Assembly (NCBI GenBank): GCA_020859985.1
Contig: JAJBVD010000086.1
Span: 1-64,000, forward strand
Length of the DNA stretch: 64,000 nt
Origin: Clostridiales bacterium
GTDB taxonomy: Bacteria; Bacillota; Clostridia; Lachnospirales; Lachnospiraceae
Direction: 5' to 3'
Part shown: positions 44,671 through 52,907 of the stretch, piece after piece
Numbering within the stretch: the stretch's first letter is position 1
How the letters are laid out: each line of letters begins with the position of its first letter
Made by a program: the position numbers and the translations under genes
The notes under the pieces: model-generated
The model's input: only the letters and a program-made list of their open reading frames with translations
The model's database searches: none
What the model was told of the DNA's origin: nothing

Positions 44671-44710
44671 GAACCAATCCTGAACCAATTTTGAACCATT
44701 TTGGTTCAGA
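44671..44710 (+). repeat. Right-end GAACCA arm-type repeats
   Basis: Three GAACCA units at 44671, 44682 and 44693, each 11 bases apart, followed by the inverted GGTTCAG. 44681-44702 is identical to 33178-33199 at the left end. Probably integrase arm sites. Confidence 0.7.
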
Positions 44711-44805
44711 GACAGGAAGAAATATGCAGGTTTATAAAAATTCACGATTGCCGGAAACCCTTGAAATAAAGGCTTATGGAGAACTGTGCAGGGACATGAA
44801 AAATG

Positions 44806-44846
44806 ACGTCATAATGTTCCCGACGATGAGACACATTGAGCAGTAA
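44806..44846 (+). pseudogene. Displaced 3' end of lysS with attR core
   Basis: Encodes DVIMFPTMRHIEQ and a TAA stop at 44844-44846, the natural LysS C terminus. The 15-base core TTCCCGACGATGAGA is at 44817-44831. It is what remains of the original target after integration; DNA left of the core belongs to the element. Confidence 0.8.
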
Positions 44847-44956
44847 GATACCAGATATGTCCTGAAAACGCAGGGAAATACACAAGGCCTTGTGGTTTTG
44901 AGGCTTTTTAGAAATGCTGTAGGATTTATTTTGTGAAATAAGAAATTATGTAGGAG

Positions 44957-44994
44957 GCTGTCAGTAAGATTTACATTTTACTGACAGCATTTTT
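44957..44994. terminator. Terminator beyond the element
   Basis: GCTGTCAGTAA (44957-44967) and TTACTGACAGC (44978-44988), a perfect 11-base stem followed by T-rich ATTTTTAG. It probably served lysS before integration, and faces the convergent PTS gene. Confidence 0.75.
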
Positions 44995-45034
44995 AGTTTG
45001 CGCAGAAACGGGACAAGTCTCCTTACTACTCGAT

Positions 45035-46126
45035 TTAATCAAGCTTCATATCCCCATCTTTCACCCATCCGAGTTTTCTGACCGCCAGATTGATCAGTGG
45101 ACAGAGGACTGCCGGGAGCACGAAGCAGATGAGGACGAGACCCAGCCAGTCTGTGGAGGTGACGGCTGCCTTCGTACCAGCGGCAATGTCATTCATCCAT
45201 CCGGTGTAGACGCCGATCGGGCCGACAAAACCGCAGGTACCCATGCCGGAAGAAACGGCAGTGCCGTTCATCTCCATGTGGAAGATGCAGGTGGCGATGG
45301 GACCGGTAATGGCGGAGGTCAGGATCGGGGCAATCCAGATGCGCGGATTTTTCACGATGTTGCCCATCTGCAGCATGGAGGTGCCAATACCCTGGGAAAC
45401 AAGTCCGCCCCAGCCGTTCTCGGAGAATGACATGACCGCGAAGCCCACCATCTGCGCGCAGCAGCCGGCGACCGCAGCGCCTCCTGCCAGGCCGGTAAGC
45501 CCCAGCGCGGCGCAGATTGCGGCGGATGAGATCGGCAGTGTCAGTGCGATACCGACCACGACTGATACAAGTATTCCCATCAAAAACGGCTGCAGGTTGG
45601 TCGCCCACATGATCAGATTGCCAACCTTCATTGCAGCCGAACCGAGCGCCGGAGCCCACCAGGCTGAGAGCGCGATGCCGACGCCGATGGTGACCAGCGG
45701 TGTTACCAGAATATCAATCTTTGTCTCTTTTGAGACGGCTTTTCCAATCTCAGAAGCCAGAATCGCGATAAACAGAACTGCAAGCGGACCACCTGCGCCG
45801 CCGAGCGCGTTTGCTGCAAAGCCGACCGTGATCAGCGAGAACAGGACAAGCGGCGGACAGTGCAGCGCGTAGCCGATAGCTACCGCCATCGCCGGACCGC
45901 TCATGGCGGTCGCCAGAGAACCGACCGTATAGTCCACACCGCTGACGGTAGCTACAGTCTGTGTCAGAAACGGGATTTGAAACTGTGTGCCGATTGTATT
46001 GATGATTGTGCCGATCAGCAAAGAGCAGAACAGTCCCTGTGCCATCGCGCCCAGCGCGTCAATTCCGTATCGCTTCAAGGAAATTTCGATGTCCTTTCGT
46101 TTCAGAAATGCCTTTACTTTTTCCAT
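45035..46126 (-). CDS. PTS_EIIC-like membrane transporter (PF13303 type)
   Basis: 363 residues with about nine to ten membrane segments, matching the PTS_EIIC_2 family (GIDALGAMAQGLFCSLLIG, FAANALGGAGGPLAVLF, NGTAVSSGMGTCGFVGPIG). No EIIA or EIIB domain is present here or next to it, so coupling to phosphotransfer is unproven. AGGAGAAAGG lies just before the ATG. Convergent to the element's right flank. Confidence 0.88.
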   Translation of the reverse strand: MEKVKAFLKRKDIEISLKRYGIDALGAMAQGLFCSLLIGTIINTIGTQFQIPFLTQTVATVSGVDYTVGSLATAMSGPAMAVAIGYALHCPPLVLFSLITVGFAANALGGAGGPLAVLFIAILASEIGKAVSKETKIDILVTPLVTIGVGIALSAWWAPALGSAAMKVGNLIMWATNLQPFLMGILVSVVVGIALTLPISSAAICAALGLTGLAGGAAVAGCCAQMVGFAVMSFSENGWGGLVSQGIGTSMLQMGNIVKNPRIWIAPILTSAITGPIATCIFHMEMNGTAVSSGMGTCGFVGPIGVYTGWMNDIAAGTKAAVTSTDWLGLVLICFVLPAVLCPLINLAVRKLGWVKDGDMKLD

Positions 46127-46358
46127 AACCTTTCTCCTCTTATGTCGTTAACTGGTTAAGCCGCATTATACTCTCTTTTTTTCATTTCGCGGTTTGAAAT
46201 CTTCATTTTTTTAATTTTCGGCGTTCCGCCTATCCCGAAAGAAAAACTCAGCCTATAACAGGTAAATTTGCATAGTCAGTGTTTTATACTGTTTTGAACA
46301 CCATTTCGAATGATTTTAATTTTTGTTAAAAACATACTATCGGGATAACAGGAAAATG

Positions 46359-46367
46359 TGATATGAT
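46359..46367 (+). promoter_or_regulatory. Candidate extended -10 promoter for the Lon-like ATPase
   Basis: TGATATGAT, an extended -10, lies 115 bases before the start codon and just before the imperfect repeat at 46384. No clear -35 box. The 355-base gap between the PTS and ATPase genes otherwise shows only AT-rich sequence. Confidence 0.4.
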
Positions 46368-46383
46368 AAAAGCAAATATTCTC

Positions 46384-46444
46384 GTAACTGTTCCGTGTAT
46401 TTATTATTACGCAGTAAGTGCGAAGGATTGTTCCGGATAGTTAC
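46384..46444 (+). repeat. Imperfect long palindrome related to the 27-bp repeat
   Basis: GTAACTGTTCCG at the left and CGGATAGTTAC at the right enclose ~38 bases. The left arm equals the reverse complement of one half of the 63082 unit. Possibly an interrupted family member in the 5' leader of the Lon-like gene. Confidence 0.4.
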
Positions 46445-46481
46445 AATATCGCTATATATTTATATCTTAAGGAGACGAGTT

Positions 46482-47969
46482 ATGCCAGTATTTGATTTCA
46501 GCAGCAGCCCATCAGAGAAGAAACAGGCAGCGGAGTGCACGTATACGATCTTCCGCTCGAATGAATCCGTGCCCTCGGCCGAGCGGCCGATCCTCATTCT
46601 GGACAACAGCAAAAGGCAATGGAAGCATCATTCAAATGGTATTTTTTCCAAACCGGATCAGAAGACAGCGTTTGAATTTGATGAGGAGGGCGGCACGGAG
46701 TCTGCCGACATCCTGCAGCTGGATGCACGTTTTGTCAGCCTGCTGCGGTGGCTTGGGGAGAGCCATATCCGGGTACGGCTTTCCGGAGCGAACCGGGAAG
46801 ACGGCTACGCGGTGTACCGCATCCGGGAGATCGCCTATGGCGGTGCGACAAAGCTTTCCGCGGAGGACGGATTTCTTCAGTTTATGATCGAACGGCTGCT
46901 CGCGAGCGACGCGCCGGGGAAAGAGATCGAGGAGGACGAGCAGGAGGAGACCGGCGACGATATGAAGCTGACCAGCCTGCAGAGCATCACAGATTTCTTA
47001 AACTGCGCCGGACGGACGCTGCCGGACAACATCCGGCTGTGGGCGCGGCGGAATCTCGCGGTGGCGCGTTCCCATGAGGTGACGGCCGAGGAGCGGCGGC
47101 ATGCGCAGAGGGCGCTCTCCATTATGCTGAATATCCACTGGAAGAGCAATTATTTTGAATCCATCGACCCGCAGGAGGCCAGAAGGATTCTGGATGAGGA
47201 GCTTTACGGTATGGAGCGGGTAAAGCAGCGCATCATCGAGACCATCATCCAGATCAACCGCACCCATACACTTCCGGCCTACGGCATGCTGCTGGTCGGT
47301 CCGGCGGGCACCGGCAAGTCGCAGATCGCTTACGCGGTGGCGCGTATCCTGAAGCTGCCGTGGACGACTCTGGATATGAGTTCTATCAACGACCCGGAGC
47401 AGCTCACGGGCAGCTCCCGTATCTATTCAAACGCGAAGCCGGGTATTATTATGGAAGCTTTTGCCGCGGCGGGCGAGTCGAATCTGGTATTCATCATCAA
47501 CGAGCTGGATAAGGCGGCAGCCGGCAAGGGCAACGGCAATCCGGCGGATGTTCTGCTGACGCTGCTGGACAACCTTGGCTTTACCGACAATTATATCGAA
47601 TGTACAGTGCCGACCGTCGGCGTCTACCCGATTGCGACCGCGAACGATATGAGCCAGATCAGCGCGCCCCTGATGTCGCGCTTTGCCGTCATAGAGCTTC
47701 CGGATTATACTCCGGAGGAGAAAAAGATTATTTTCTCGCAGTTCGCGCTGCCGAAGGTCTTAAAGCGTATGAGTATCCGTGCGGACGAGTGTATCGTACC
47801 TCCTGCGGCGGTTGACGCTGTGGTAGAAAAGTACGCGAACACGACCGGTATCCGTGATCTGGAGCAGGCGGCGGAACACATCGCCGCGAACGCGCTTTTC
47901 CAGATTGAGGTCAATCATGTGCCGTCCGTAGAATTCAGCGCCGGGGCGGTGCGGGAGCTTTTGGCGTGA
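46482..47969 (+). CDS. Lon-like AAA+ ATPase without protease domain
   Basis: 495 residues. Residues ~1-240 form an unrecognised N-terminal region; from about 245 the sequence resembles the Lon AAA module: ILDEELYGMERVKQRIIETI, Walker A GPAGTGKS, Walker B-like LVFIINELDKAAAG, sensor region PIATANDMSQISAPLMSRF. The Walker B aspartate position is Asn (INELDK) while the glutamate is kept. It ends after the small helical subdomain (TGIRDLEQAAEHIA) with no S16 protease domain. GGAGACGAG precedes the ATG at 46482. Likely a remodelling ATPase of unknown target. Confidence 0.82.
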   Translation: MPVFDFSSSPSEKKQAAECTYTIFRSNESVPSAERPILILDNSKRQWKHHSNGIFSKPDQKTAFEFDEEGGTESADILQLDARFVSLLRWLGESHIRVRLSGANREDGYAVYRIREIAYGGATKLSAEDGFLQFMIERLLASDAPGKEIEEDEQEETGDDMKLTSLQSITDFLNCAGRTLPDNIRLWARRNLAVARSHEVTAEERRHAQRALSIMLNIHWKSNYFESIDPQEARRILDEELYGMERVKQRIIETIIQINRTHTLPAYGMLLVGPAGTGKSQIAYAVARILKLPWTTLDMSSINDPEQLTGSSRIYSNAKPGIIMEAFAAAGESNLVFIINELDKAAAGKGNGNPADVLLTLLDNLGFTDNYIECTVPTVGVYPIATANDMSQISAPLMSRFAVIELPDYTPEEKKIIFSQFALPKVLKRMSIRADECIVPPAAVDAVVEKYANTTGIRDLEQAAEHIAANALFQIEVNHVPSVEFSAGAVRELLA

Positions 47970-48008
47970 GTGCAGAACAAATAGTTCCGGAAATATAAGA
48001 AAAAAGCA

Positions 48009-48037
48009 TTGACAAAAATATCGAAACATATTACAAT
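48009..48037 (+). promoter_or_regulatory. Sigma-A promoter of the secreted cell-wall hydrolase
   Basis: TTGACA (48009-48014) and TACAAT (48032-48037) at 17-base spacing, about 120 bases before the start codon. Confidence 0.8.
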
Positions 48038-48157
48038 AGCCCCGTAATCGAGATTTAACAATTATGTAATATTTTTAATAAAATCGTAGCAAGGCGGTGA
48101 AAACCGATCAGAAAAGAGAGGAACCGCTGTGCTGCAAGGCTATTGGGAGGATTTCAC

Positions 48158-49828
48158 ATGAAGAAAAAATCAATCTGGATTGCCTTATGTATGGCTGCCG
48201 TTATGACTGCTACGGCTGCGACCGGGGCGCTGGCTTTTTCCGATGGATCGCTTCTTGCGACTGCGACGGAGACAGAGACGGCACAGACGGAGACCGCGGC
48301 GACGGAAGCAGCGGAGACGGCAGTGACAGAGGCGGCTCAGAGTGAGACCGTTGCGGATACGGCAGAGACGGAGACCGAGGCTGCAGCGACAGAGATGGAG
48401 ACAGAGACTGAGACGGAAGCCGAGACGGAGACTGAGACAGAAGAAGAGTCAAGCTTCGTGGCGGTTGCCTATCAGGAGGAGGATGCGTGGTCGCAGGTGG
48501 CCATCATCAACAGCGCGTATGTGGAGACCGGTGTAAATATCCGGAGCGCTGCGGATACGGAAAGCGAGATTCTTGGATACCTGTATGTAGGTACTGCGGT
48601 CTGGGTACTTGATAAGGGTGATGTCTGGACGCAGTTTTATTCCAACGGCATTACCGGTTATGTGATGAGCGATTATCTGCTTTACGGCAGCGATGTGGCA
48701 GAGATCGCGGAAGTATATGGCGCGGAAGGCGTCCGGGCCGATTGGGATGGCGTGAATGTTTATACTTCAGATGATGGCGCTACGGTTAAGGATACGATGA
48801 ATGCCGGAGATGTCTATCAGGTAGTGAATGATTATGATCATTGGATTGAGATCCTGTATGATGAGGATACGACTGCTTATGTTTCCAGCGAGGATGTGAC
48901 CAGCGTCATGCTGTTCGAGGGAGCGACCGCGAAGGATGAAGAGCGTGTACAGCTTGAGAAGCTTTATGGTGTAATCTGGCCGGAAGCAGAGACATCCGAG
49001 ACCTATGTAGAGACAGAGGCGGCGTCCACGACATCGTCGAGCTCCTCAGGAACGACATCGTCCAGCTCATCTTCTACGGGTTCTACGAGTTCTTCCTCAA
49101 GCTCCTCTTCGTCGAGTTCGAGTTCCTCGTCCTCGTCGAGCTCGTCGAGTTCATCTTCGTCAGGCTCGTCTTCTTCAAGCTCAACATCGTCCGGTTCGAC
49201 GAGCTCCTCATCGACTTCTGAGACGACAGCGACTGAGACGACGACAACGGAAACGACTACGACTGAGACATCCAGCACGGAGTCCTCTTCTTCCAGCGGA
49301 GAGAGCTATTACGATGCGGATACAGATACATACTATGACGCGAATGGCAATGTTGTGACTTCCTCTTACGAGGCAGAGACGACCGCGTCTACAGAAGCGG
49401 AGACCACGGCGTCTACAGAAGCAGAAACGACCGCTTCTACGGAGTCAACTGCAACGACGGCTTCGGAGACAGAAGCAACGACCACGACCTCATCTACCAC
49501 GGACGATACGACGCTCCTTGCAGCACTGATCTACTGTGAGGCTGGCAACCAGAGCTACGAAGGCATGGTAGCGGTCGGCGCGGTTGTAATGAATCGTGTG
49601 GCGAGTTCTTCTTTCCCGAACTCGATCAGCGAGGTAATTTATCAGAGCGGCCAGTTCAGCCCGGCTTCCAGCGGAGCGCTTGCGACGGCGATCGCGAATG
49701 GTGTCCCCAGCACCTGTTACACCGCAGCGTCGGCAGCGATTGGCGGAGAAGATCCGACGAACGGCGCACTTTACTTCAATACATCAGCGAATAAAGGGAC
49801 ACAGATAGGAGACCACTGGTTCTATTAA
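48158..49828 (+). CDS. Secreted cell wall hydrolase with SH3b-like repeats and SleB/CwlJ domain
   Basis: 556 residues. A signal peptide (MKKKSIWIALCMAAVMTATA) is followed by an acidic Thr/Glu stretch, two bacterial SH3-type domains (NIRSAADTESEILGYLYVG, then NVYTSDDGATVKDTMNAG), a long Ser/Thr/Gly-rich linker of ~120 residues including a near-pure Ser run, a second Thr/Glu run, and a C-terminal Hydrolase_2 (SleB/CwlJ-like) domain with LAALIYCEAGNQSYEGMVAV and GALYFNTSANKG. This domain cleaves peptidoglycan (amidase or lytic transglycosylase). GGGAGG lies seven bases before the ATG. Monocistronic. Confidence 0.9.
   Translation: MKKKSIWIALCMAAVMTATAATGALAFSDGSLLATATETETAQTETAATEAAETAVTEAAQSETVADTAETETEAAATEMETETETEAETETETEEESSFVAVAYQEEDAWSQVAIINSAYVETGVNIRSAADTESEILGYLYVGTAVWVLDKGDVWTQFYSNGITGYVMSDYLLYGSDVAEIAEVYGAEGVRADWDGVNVYTSDDGATVKDTMNAGDVYQVVNDYDHWIEILYDEDTTAYVSSEDVTSVMLFEGATAKDEERVQLEKLYGVIWPEAETSETYVETEAASTTSSSSSGTTSSSSSSTGSTSSSSSSSSSSSSSSSSSSSSSSSSSGSSSSSSTSSGSTSSSSTSETTATETTTTETTTTETSSTESSSSSGESYYDADTDTYYDANGNVVTSSYEAETTASTEAETTASTEAETTASTESTATTASETEATTTTSSTTDDTTLLAALIYCEAGNQSYEGMVAVGAVVMNRVASSSFPNSISEVIYQSGQFSPASSGALATAIANGVPSTCYTAASAAIGGEDPTNGALYFNTSANKGTQIGDHWFY
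49027..49290 (+). repeat. Low-complexity TCG/TCC coding repeat (poly-Ser linker)
   Basis: About 260 bases made mainly of serine (tcg, tcc, tca, agc) and threonine codons, encoding the hydrolase linker. Prone to slippage, so length is likely variable among strains. Confidence 0.85.
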
Positions 49829-49868
49829 GACTCCATGACTATTACAGATGATTACAGATGAACGCAAA

Positions 49869-49906
49869 ACGAAAAGAGACTGCCGGAGGGCAGCCTTTTT
49901 TCGTTT
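49869..49906 (+). terminator. Terminator after the hydrolase gene
   Basis: CTGCC (49880-49884) pairs with GGCAG (49889-49893), with flanking ACGAAAA and TTTTTTCGT extending the stem, followed by a T run. Confidence 0.8.
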
Positions 49907-49964
49907 CGCAGAACTTTTGCTGGTATCTTGTTCTCCATCTTCTTTGAAATAAGTCGACCGCAAT

Positions 49965-49991
49965 CCCATTGGTTTTAGACAATGGGTAGTT
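49965..49991 (+). mobile_element. Possible right-end remnant of an IS200/IS605-type element
   Basis: CCCATTG (49965-49971) and CAATGGG (49980-49986) form a hairpin followed by TAGTTC, resembling the right-end hairpin of IS605/TnpB elements. No transposase or TnpB remains within 100 bases. The similarity is from memory of the pattern only. Confidence 0.3.
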
Positions 49992-50017
49992 CCCATGGTT
50001 CTGATGCCTGAAGGACA

Positions 50018-51082
50018 TCAGTCATCCCATTCACTTTCGAATTCAACGATGGCTCCGGTGGAGGCATTGACTGTACATTCATATTCCATCTGCCCCTGAT
50101 AAAACTCAATCTCGTACACCATGATACCGTCTTCCTTATCCAGCTTCGCTTTCTTGAATGTTACATCGGAGGCGGAGACTCCGGCTCTTTCAAGGGCAAT
50201 GGTTTTTGCCTCATCCACGCTGATGTAGGTGGTTCCGACTGTATTGTCGGCCCCCGTAGTTTTGGCTGGTTCGGTTGCTTCAGCGGTTCCGTTTGCGGTT
50301 TCAGCAGCTTCGGTTGTTTCAGCAGTTCCGTCTGCGGTTTCAGCAGTTTGGGTTGCTGCATCGGTCGTTTCGGCTGCTGCGCTCGGCAGCAGCTCCATGG
50401 AGAAGCTTAAGATATCTCCGCTTGTCGCGCTGATTTCGTACTCATATTCCGCATTGTCTGTGTAAAACTCAATGTCGTACACGGAAAGGCCGTCGTCATA
50501 GTCGGCTTCTGCTTTTGTAAAGGTGACAGAGAATACTTCCTCAGAGGCATTGCTCTCTGTGCTCCCGGAACCTTCCCCCGTTGTGTTTTCTGCAGCATTA
50601 TCTGCTGTATCTTCTGCTCCTTTTTCCAGAAGCTCTGCGTCATTTTGCGCAAGTAGTTTTGCATCATCCAGTGAGAGAGAGACTTCCGAATCCGCTGTCG
50701 TATACAGAGACGCTATCAGGGAAGTATATTCTACGGCTTTTTTCAGCACGCTGCCGTCATAGGCCTGAATCTGATATTCGTATTTCATACTGTCTGTGGT
50801 AAAATCCACCTCGTAGACAAACTGCCCGTCTTCATAATCGTATTCTGTAAATAAAGAGGTGGCTGATATCGGGTCGATGCCCGCATCCGCAAAAGCGAAA
50901 TTCTGGGCGGCATCTGCGCCGATGACAGAATCTGCGGAGCTTTCGGAAAAGGTATCTGAAGTGTTGTTTTCCGCGGCATAAGCGATGCCGGAAGTCAGGA
51001 CCGCTGATAAAGAAGCGGCACATACGAGCGATAACATGGATTTCCGGGTGACCTTTATTAAATTTTGCGTAGTGTTCTTCAT
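50018..51082 (-). CDS. Secreted PepSY domain protein
   Basis: 354 residues with a signal peptide ending near TSGIAYAAE. Three PepSY-type repeats: around YDYEDGQFVYEVDFTTDSMKYEYQI, YDDGLSVYDIEFYTDNAEYEYE and KEDGIMVYEIEFYQGQMEYECTV. Low-complexity Ala/Glu/Thr linkers separate repeats 2 and 3. Such PepSY proteins are often regulated by the adjacent two-component system, here the sensor-regulator pair transcribed just upstream on the same strand. GGAGG lies before the ATG at 51082; a longer frame is unlikely. Confidence 0.88.
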   Translation of the reverse strand: MKNTTQNLIKVTRKSMLSLVCAASLSAVLTSGIAYAAENNTSDTFSESSADSVIGADAAQNFAFADAGIDPISATSLFTEYDYEDGQFVYEVDFTTDSMKYEYQIQAYDGSVLKKAVEYTSLIASLYTTADSEVSLSLDDAKLLAQNDAELLEKGAEDTADNAAENTTGEGSGSTESNASEEVFSVTFTKAEADYDDGLSVYDIEFYTDNAEYEYEISATSGDILSFSMELLPSAAAETTDAATQTAETADGTAETTEAAETANGTAEATEPAKTTGADNTVGTTYISVDEAKTIALERAGVSASDVTFKKAKLDKEDGIMVYEIEFYQGQMEYECTVNASTGAIVEFESEWDD

Positions 51083-51165
51083 AGTGTCGTCCTCCTTTTT
51101 CTTTTTTGTGACTATACTATAACAGTGAAACATTAGAGGAAGATTAGAGACACATTAGAATTGTA

Positions 51166-52737
51166 TTAGAAAAACTCCACCAGAAAAGTACTTCCGCCCC
51201 CGGGCCTGCTTTTTACAGAGACAGTTCCGTTATGAAATGCGGCAATCTCTTTTACCATGGCAAGCCCAAGTCCGCTGCCGTTTCCGGAACGCGAAGCGTC
51301 TGCCTGATAGAAGCGGCGGAAAATATTCGGCAGATCTTTTTCGGAGATGCCGATCCCATCGTCTTTTACAGAAAGCAGGACAGAGCGGGCATTCCTGTTT
51401 GCTGCCTTCCCGTTCTCGGGAAGAAGATTGCTGCTGGTGGCAGAGATATGATCGCAATTCCGGACCTCTGCAGCAGTCAGGCTTACATGGATATGCCCAT
51501 TGGGATTTCCGTAGCGGTAGGCATTGCTGATCAGGTTGGTGAGCAGGCGGGATAGAAGCTCCCGGTTTCCATAGATGTGAATGCTATCCTCTGCACTGCA
51601 GGTGAGGGTGATGCCGTTTTCACGGATCAGAGCCATATCCAGACAGATACCTTCCACCAGCCCGGACAGGTCAAGCTCTTCTTTGGTGTAGCGTTCCGGC
51701 TGCAGCTTTAGACGGGTGACGTCCAGCATGTCGCTGATCATGCGGTTCATCTTCTGACTCTGGCGGGAAATGGTTTCCAATGCTTCCCGATATTCATTGG
51801 ATGTACAGGATTCCTCGTCAAGCACCAGCTCACACTGGGCGCGGATGACCGCAACGGGCGTACGCAGCTCGTGGGAGGCGTCAGAGACAAATTGCTGTTG
51901 TTCCTGAAAAGAATCCTCCAGACGTGTGAACATTTCATTGAATTGTTCTGCGAGCTGATGCAGTTCATCTTTTCCCTCGTCGAGCGTAATGCGTTCTTTC
52001 AGGTCGTCGCCCTGCCGGATGCGGGCAGCGGTATCGGAAATGTCCTGTATGGGAGCAAGCGCGCGCCGGGCGATGACCCAGCCGCCGATGATGGCAAGCA
52101 GTAAAAGCCCCGGAAGCAGGAACAGGGATGTGCGGGAGATGACAGACATTTCCACCTCGCCCTGTTCTTCAGAGACGACGCCGCGCAGCCAGAGACCGTT
52201 GAGGCCACCGGAGCTGTCAGAACCATTGAAGCTGTCAGAAGTACCTGACAGGCTGGAGACATCCGGCTCATTTTGGCTGTCGGACGCATTAGAAGCATCA
52301 GACGCAAGCTGTCGGTCAAAGACATAGTAAAGTGTTCCGCCTACCGTGACGCGCTGCACTTCGGAATCCAGAAAAGAAAGAGAGACAGTCGAGGAGGCAA
52401 TCGGGTTTTCTCCGTAGACGAGCGTCCCGTCCGACTGGTACAGGGCGGTGTAGATGCCGTTTACCTCGTCCAGAAAATCATCGTCAATTTCGATATAGCC
52501 GTCCTGATAGCTCAAATAATAGTCAATGTCCTGCCCGTTCAAAAGGGAATCGGCAGAGGAGTAATATTCGACCTCATCCACATTGTCTTCTACAGCGGTG
52601 ATCAGAGTATCACGGATGGTTTTCTGAATGGTCTGCCTGCTGACCGACAAAATGATAAAAAATGTGAGTGCAACGTTCACAATCAGGATTGCAGAAAACC
52701 AGAGTGTGATCTTTGCACGGATGGAGAGCTTTTTCAT
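51166..52737 (-). CDS. Sensor histidine kinase with HAMP domain
   Basis: 523 residues: N-terminal membrane segment, extracellular sensor domain (~35-205) with a Ser/Asp-rich patch, second membrane segment (LFLLPGLLLLAIIGGWVIA), HAMP linker, phosphoacceptor helix with SHELRTPVAVIRAQ (around residue 295), and the kinase ATP-binding domain (LLTNLISNAYRYG N box, VKDDGIGISEKDLPNIF, GSGLGLAMV). Works with the response regulator upstream on the same strand, 170 bases away, and the PepSY gene downstream. Confidence 0.92.
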   Translation of the reverse strand: MKKLSIRAKITLWFSAILIVNVALTFFIILSVSRQTIQKTIRDTLITAVEDNVDEVEYYSSADSLLNGQDIDYYLSYQDGYIEIDDDFLDEVNGIYTALYQSDGTLVYGENPIASSTVSLSFLDSEVQRVTVGGTLYYVFDRQLASDASNASDSQNEPDVSSLSGTSDSFNGSDSSGGLNGLWLRGVVSEEQGEVEMSVISRTSLFLLPGLLLLAIIGGWVIARRALAPIQDISDTAARIRQGDDLKERITLDEGKDELHQLAEQFNEMFTRLEDSFQEQQQFVSDASHELRTPVAVIRAQCELVLDEESCTSNEYREALETISRQSQKMNRMISDMLDVTRLKLQPERYTKEELDLSGLVEGICLDMALIRENGITLTCSAEDSIHIYGNRELLSRLLTNLISNAYRYGNPNGHIHVSLTAAEVRNCDHISATSSNLLPENGKAANRNARSVLLSVKDDGIGISEKDLPNIFRRFYQADASRSGNGSGLGLAMVKEIAAFHNGTVSVKSRPGGGSTFLVEFF

Positions 52738-52793
52738 GATAAGATGAAACTCCTTTCCCGGACGGGTTTCTGCATATCAGCAGGTAATGCTCA

Positions 52794-52854
52794 GAAACGG
52801 CTGTGGCAAAACACGGTGCTGTCTGAGACGAAACATGGAAACGGCTGTGGCAAA
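52794..52854 (-). repeat. Two direct copies of a 17-bp motif between regulator and kinase
   Basis: GAAACGGCTGTGGCAAA at 52794-52810 and 52838-52854, spaced 44 bases start to start, in the 170-base gap upstream of the kinase start. Could be regulator binding sites or chance duplication. Confidence 0.5.
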
Positions 52855-52907
52855 GCATTGTAATATCAGAAATATAACATCTGAAAATGGTTGACGCACA
52901 GGAAGGT

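Larger units (their letters stand above)
33093..44831 (+). mobile_element. Integrative element inserted in the 3' end of lysS, about 11.7 kb
   Basis: Bounded by a 15-base direct repeat, TTCCCGACAATGAGA at 33093-33107 and TTCCCGACGATGAGA at 44817-44831, both inside codons for FPTMR of LysS. Tandem GAACCA repeats lie inside both ends. Contents: rtcB, prfH (frameshifted), a DUF6809 gene, XRE regulator, zinc-ribbon/secreted protein cluster, YqaJ remnant, ssb, tyrosine integrase with a nonsense codon, and MNT/HEPN genes. No relaxase, coupling ATPase, T4SS, capsid or replication gene is seen, so it is a reduced element. Parts are clearly AT-richer than the chromosome around it. Confidence 0.8.

Noticed and set aside
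49003-49278. Acidic Glu/Asp/Val-rich minus-strand frame opposite the poly-Ser linker
   Set aside because: It is the mirror of the serine-codon repeat, not a gene.
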